From the NCBI GenBank assembly GCA_025359405.1, contig JANYGD010000079.1, forward strand, positions 1-36,732: 36,732 nucleotides of DNA. The letters run 5' to 3'. This stretch comes from Methylotenera sp. (GTDB lineage Bacteria; Pseudomonadota; Gammaproteobacteria; Burkholderiales; Methylophilaceae). Below, piece by piece: positions 35,309-36,732 of the stretch (positions are counted from its first letter, which is position 1; every line of letters begins with the position of its first letter). The notes under the pieces were generated by a model. That model was given only the letters and a program-made list of their open reading frames with translations. It was not told the DNA's origin and made no database searches. The position numbers and the translations under genes were made by a program.

Positions 35309-35344
35309 CGTCATTGCGAGTCACGTAGTGACGCGGGAATGACG
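35309..35344. repeat. composite palindrome (CGTCATT...AATGACG with inner GTCAC-GTA-GTGAC)
   Basis: The outer arms CGTCATT (35309-35315) and AATGACG (35338-35344) and inner arms GTCAC (35320-35324) and GTGAC (35328-35332) form a nested hairpin. The core GTCATTGCGAG plus a TAGTGACGCG half resembles short palindromic repeats scattered through many proteobacterial genomes. It ends 9 nt before the hxlR stop codon. Confidence 0.65.
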
Positions 35345-35352
35345 GAAACGCG

Positions 35353-35757
35353 TTACTTTTCGGATAAAGCGTCGTAACTCTTCTGCGCGCTAAGCACCGC
35401 ATCAATATTGGCTTCCGACCAAGTCTTAATGGCATAAAGCATGTCTTTAAGCGTGTACCCAAGCGGGGTGAGGCTATACTCGACCTTGGGCGGTACGGTG
35501 GCGTGTACTTTTCTGGTCACCAAGCCGTCACGTTCCAGCCCACGCAGAGTTTGCGTGAGCATTTTCTGAGAGATGCCATCAATCTCGCGCTGCAAGTGGC
35601 TAAAACGTTTGGTGCCATCTTGCAGCAAAATCACCACCAGCACCGTCCATTTATCCGCGATTCTATTCAATACCAGCCGTGTGGGGCAGATGGCGCTGAA
35701 CGCGCAGGCGTGGGGTTTTGCTAGTGTTTCTGTTTGAGTTGTTTCAATAGTATCCAT
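35353..35757 (-). CDS. HxlR family transcriptional regulator
   Basis: A 134-residue winged-helix DNA-binding protein. After a short N-terminal arm it has CPTRLVLNRIADKWTVLVVILLQDGTKRFSHLQREIDGISQKMLTQTLRGLERDGLVTRKV in overlapping blocks, the HxlR core in which ISQKMLTQTLRGLERDGL is the recognition helix, then the wing VPPKVEYSLTPLGYTL. Two Cys (18 and 24) precede the core; in YodB/QorR-type members a Cys at this place senses quinones or electrophiles. It is transcribed divergently from a flavodoxin-type oxidoreductase gene, the usual regulator-target pair, so it likely represses that gene (inference). Confidence 0.93.
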   Translation of the reverse strand: MDTIETTQTETLAKPHACAFSAICPTRLVLNRIADKWTVLVVILLQDGTKRFSHLQREIDGISQKMLTQTLRGLERDGLVTRKVHATVPPKVEYSLTPLGYTLKDMLYAIKTWSEANIDAVLSAQKSYDALSEK

Positions 35758-35776
35758 AAAGTGCCTATATAATATT

Positions 35777-35816
35777 TTAGTGCCTACTTACAAAAAGTAA
35801 CTAATGTGATTATACT
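35777..35816 (+). promoter_or_regulatory. candidate promoter and HxlR operator for the flavodoxin-type gene
   Basis: A palindrome TACTT-ACAAA-AAGTA (35785-35799) is flanked by TTAGT (35777-35781) and ACTAA (35800-35804). It overlaps the -35 position (TTACAA, 35788-35793) of a promoter with -10 TATACT at 35811-35816 and 17-bp spacing. AGTGCCTA occurs at 35760-35767 and again at 35779-35786. Binding here would block the plus-strand promoter. Confidence 0.4.
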
Positions 35817-35846
35817 GGCTCGCATTATTAAATGAAAGGGCACATC

Positions 35847-36395
35847 ATGGCATCAGTTGTTGTTATTTATCACAGTGGTTATGGGCATACATCCAAACAA
35901 GCCGAGGCGGTTGCAGCGGGCGCAAAGGCAGATTTAATTACCATTGATGCGAATGGTGATATCACTGATGCCGATTGGGCGAAGCTGGACGCGGCGAAGG
36001 CGATTATTATGGGCTCGCCCACCTATATGGGCAGTGTGAGTTGGCAGTTCAAAAAGTTTGCTGATGCCAGCTCCAAAAGATGGTTTACGCAAGAATGGAA
36101 AAATAAATTTTTTGCTGGATTTACTAATTCTGCCAGCATGAATGGCGATAAATTCTCCACCATTCAATATTTATTCACACTCGCTATGCAGCACTCTGGT
36201 GTTTGGGTGGGTACTGGTTTAATGCCAGCCAATACTAAAGCGGCTAAGCATGGCGATGTTAACTTTTTAGGTAGTTTTTCTGGGGCGTTGATGGCATCCC
36301 CAAGCGATTCCTCTGCAGATGAAGTAAACAAAGGTGACTTGGAAACCGCGCGGTTATTGGGTGTGCGTGTGGCTGAGTTCGCAACCAAAATATAG
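35847..36395 (+). CDS. flavodoxin-fold NAD(P)H:quinone oxidoreductase-like protein (WrbA-related)
   Basis: A 182-residue flavodoxin-like protein that should bind FMN and reduce quinones or related electrophiles. The phosphate-binding loop is in VVVIYHSGYGHTSKQAEAVAAGA, followed by AIIMGSPTYMGSVSWQFKKFAD and KNKFFAGFTNSASMNGDKFSTIQY, which match the WrbA/flavodoxin_2-like flavin-contact segments; the WrbA insertion region is shorter. ATG 35847 is chosen because AAAGGG lies 7-9 nt before it; the in-frame ATG 35832 has no ribosome site. It is divergent from the hxlR gene, and the pair probably forms an electrophile-induced detoxification unit (inference from family). Confidence 0.9.
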   Translation: MASVVVIYHSGYGHTSKQAEAVAAGAKADLITIDANGDITDADWAKLDAAKAIIMGSPTYMGSVSWQFKKFADASSKRWFTQEWKNKFFAGFTNSASMNGDKFSTIQYLFTLAMQHSGVWVGTGLMPANTKAAKHGDVNFLGSFSGALMASPSDSSADEVNKGDLETARLLGVRVAEFATKI

Positions 36396-36410
36396 TCTTG
36401 CAGCTAAAAC

Positions 36411-36732
36411 TTAAGCTGTAAATAAATCCGGCAATACTGGCGCTGGACGTTCACTATCGGCGCGTGCTTCTAAAAAATCTAAGGTGTAAGGGCAACGCGT
36501 GGGTTTTTTGATAATTTTTTTCTTTTTAGCGCCTGTGACTTCAATGTTGATGTAAGGCGTTTGACTGATGCGAATGTAGCCGGATACCGCTAATTTTTGC
36601 ACAGTGGTTTCAAATAAACTGAGCGGGTTGTCGATATTTTGCAGGGTGATAGCGGATTTGCTGACTTTCAGCACGTTGTACATCACAAATTTGCTGGATG
36701 TTTGTTTGCCGTAAATTTCACCGGTATAAACG
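36411..36732 (-). CDS. C-terminal part of unidentified protein, cut by window end
   Basis: The minus-strand frame is open from the window edge to TAA at 36411, about 106 residues, so the gene starts outside. An internal GTG-ATG at 36686 is unlikely to be the true start because the preceding 15 codons are also protein-like (VYTGEIYGKQTSSKF). The visible sequence has strand-rich pieces (SAITLQNIDNPLSLFETTVQ, SGYIRISQTPYINIEVTG), a basic KKKKIIKK stretch and a Pro-rich end (PAPVLPDLFTA). I do not recognise the family. It converges on the flavodoxin-type gene with a 15-nt gap. Confidence 0.6.
   Translation of the reverse strand, partial: VYTGEIYGKQTSSKFVMYNVLKVSKSAITLQNIDNPLSLFETTVQKLAVSGYIRISQTPYINIEVTGAKKKKIIKKPTRCPYTLDFLEARADSERPAPVLPDLFTA

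Larger units (their letters stand above)
35038..35344. repeat. gene-free segment made of dispersed-repeat-like sequence and hairpins
   Basis: No credible gene lies between the orphan gene ending at 35037 and hxlR ending at 35353; an ORF at 35091-35342 is low-complexity and has no ribosome site. The segment is clearly GC-richer than the gene before it. From 35066 it contains a 5-bp hairpin, a 14-bp perfect inverted repeat (35080-35113), a stretch (about 35130-35260) of the kind I recognise as a common intergenic repeat in beta- and gammaproteobacterial genomes, and a final composite palindrome (35309-35344). Recognition of the repeat type is from memory; copy number can only be checked in the full genome. 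Confidence 0.55.

Noticed and set aside
35091-35342. 83-codon plus-strand ORF in the repeat block
   Set aside because: Low-complexity, Arg-rich translation of repeat DNA, no ribosome site, spans both palindromes.

Overview
The window (GC around the low to mid 40s % by eye) reads as chromosome of a betaproteobacterial methylotroph, most likely Methylophilaceae (Methylotenera-like). The best evidence is a complete formyltransferase/hydrolase (Fhc) set for the tetrahydromethanopterin-linked formaldehyde oxidation pathway (fhcB-A-D-C). It is surrounded by standard proteobacterial housekeeping blocks: smpB-ssrA with ratA/rnfH, guaB-guaA, ndk-rlmN-pilW-rodZ-ispG-hisS, and bamB-der next to bamD/rluD-pgeF. 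The tmRNA tag is ANDETYALAA.

Layout. (1) Positions 1-1070 are AT-rich accessory DNA: the tail of a NUMOD/IENR-type DNA-binding protein, a two-TM unknown protein, and, directly over that gene's stop codon, a 59-bp sequence with the full architecture of an integron attC site. This points to the distal end of an integron cassette array. The block stops at the 3' end of tRNA-Ser(CGA). (2) 1071-7597 is mostly minus-strand: tRNA-Ser, ybiT, nitroreductase, greB, a small lipoprotein, guaA and guaB. (3) 7801-10982 holds a GT4 glycosyltransferase, a DUF4124 protein, rnfH and ratA (minus), and smpB, followed by ssrA and a strong hairpin terminator. (4) 11497-13846 (minus) has a DUF4238 gene just beyond ssrA, an SRPBCC protein and trhO. 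(5) 13888-18341 (minus) is the tightly overlapping fhcBADC operon. (6) 18477-29422 (plus) is a long co-directional run: ndk, rlmN, pilW, rodZ, ispG, hisS, an inserted pair of overlapping peptide-type ABC ATPases, yfgM-like, bamB and der. (7) bamD (minus) is divergent from rluD-pgeF, followed by a ZIP transporter and rimO. (8) The right end holds an orphan HhH-GPD-like gene, a ~300-bp gene-free segment made of dispersed-repeat-like sequence and hairpins, a divergent hxlR/flavodoxin pair, and a gene cut by the window edge.

How the genes work together. The Fhc complex moves the formyl group from formyl-H4MPT to methylofuran and hydrolyses it to formate. RlmN and RimO are radical-SAM modifiers of the translation apparatus; TrhO, RluD, HisS, Der, SmpB and ssrA also serve translation or ribosome quality control. 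BamB, BamD and YfgM serve envelope biogenesis, and RodZ and PilW serve cell shape and type IV pili.

Most unusual items: the attC site and its cassette region, the YejF-like ATPase split into two overlapping genes inside the hisS-bamB run, FhcB keeping an Fe-S-type cysteine set without an evident metal-ligand cysteine, and two AT-rich orphans (DUF4238 beside ssrA; HhH-like beside the repeat block). I found no CRISPR array, intact insertion sequence or prophage.
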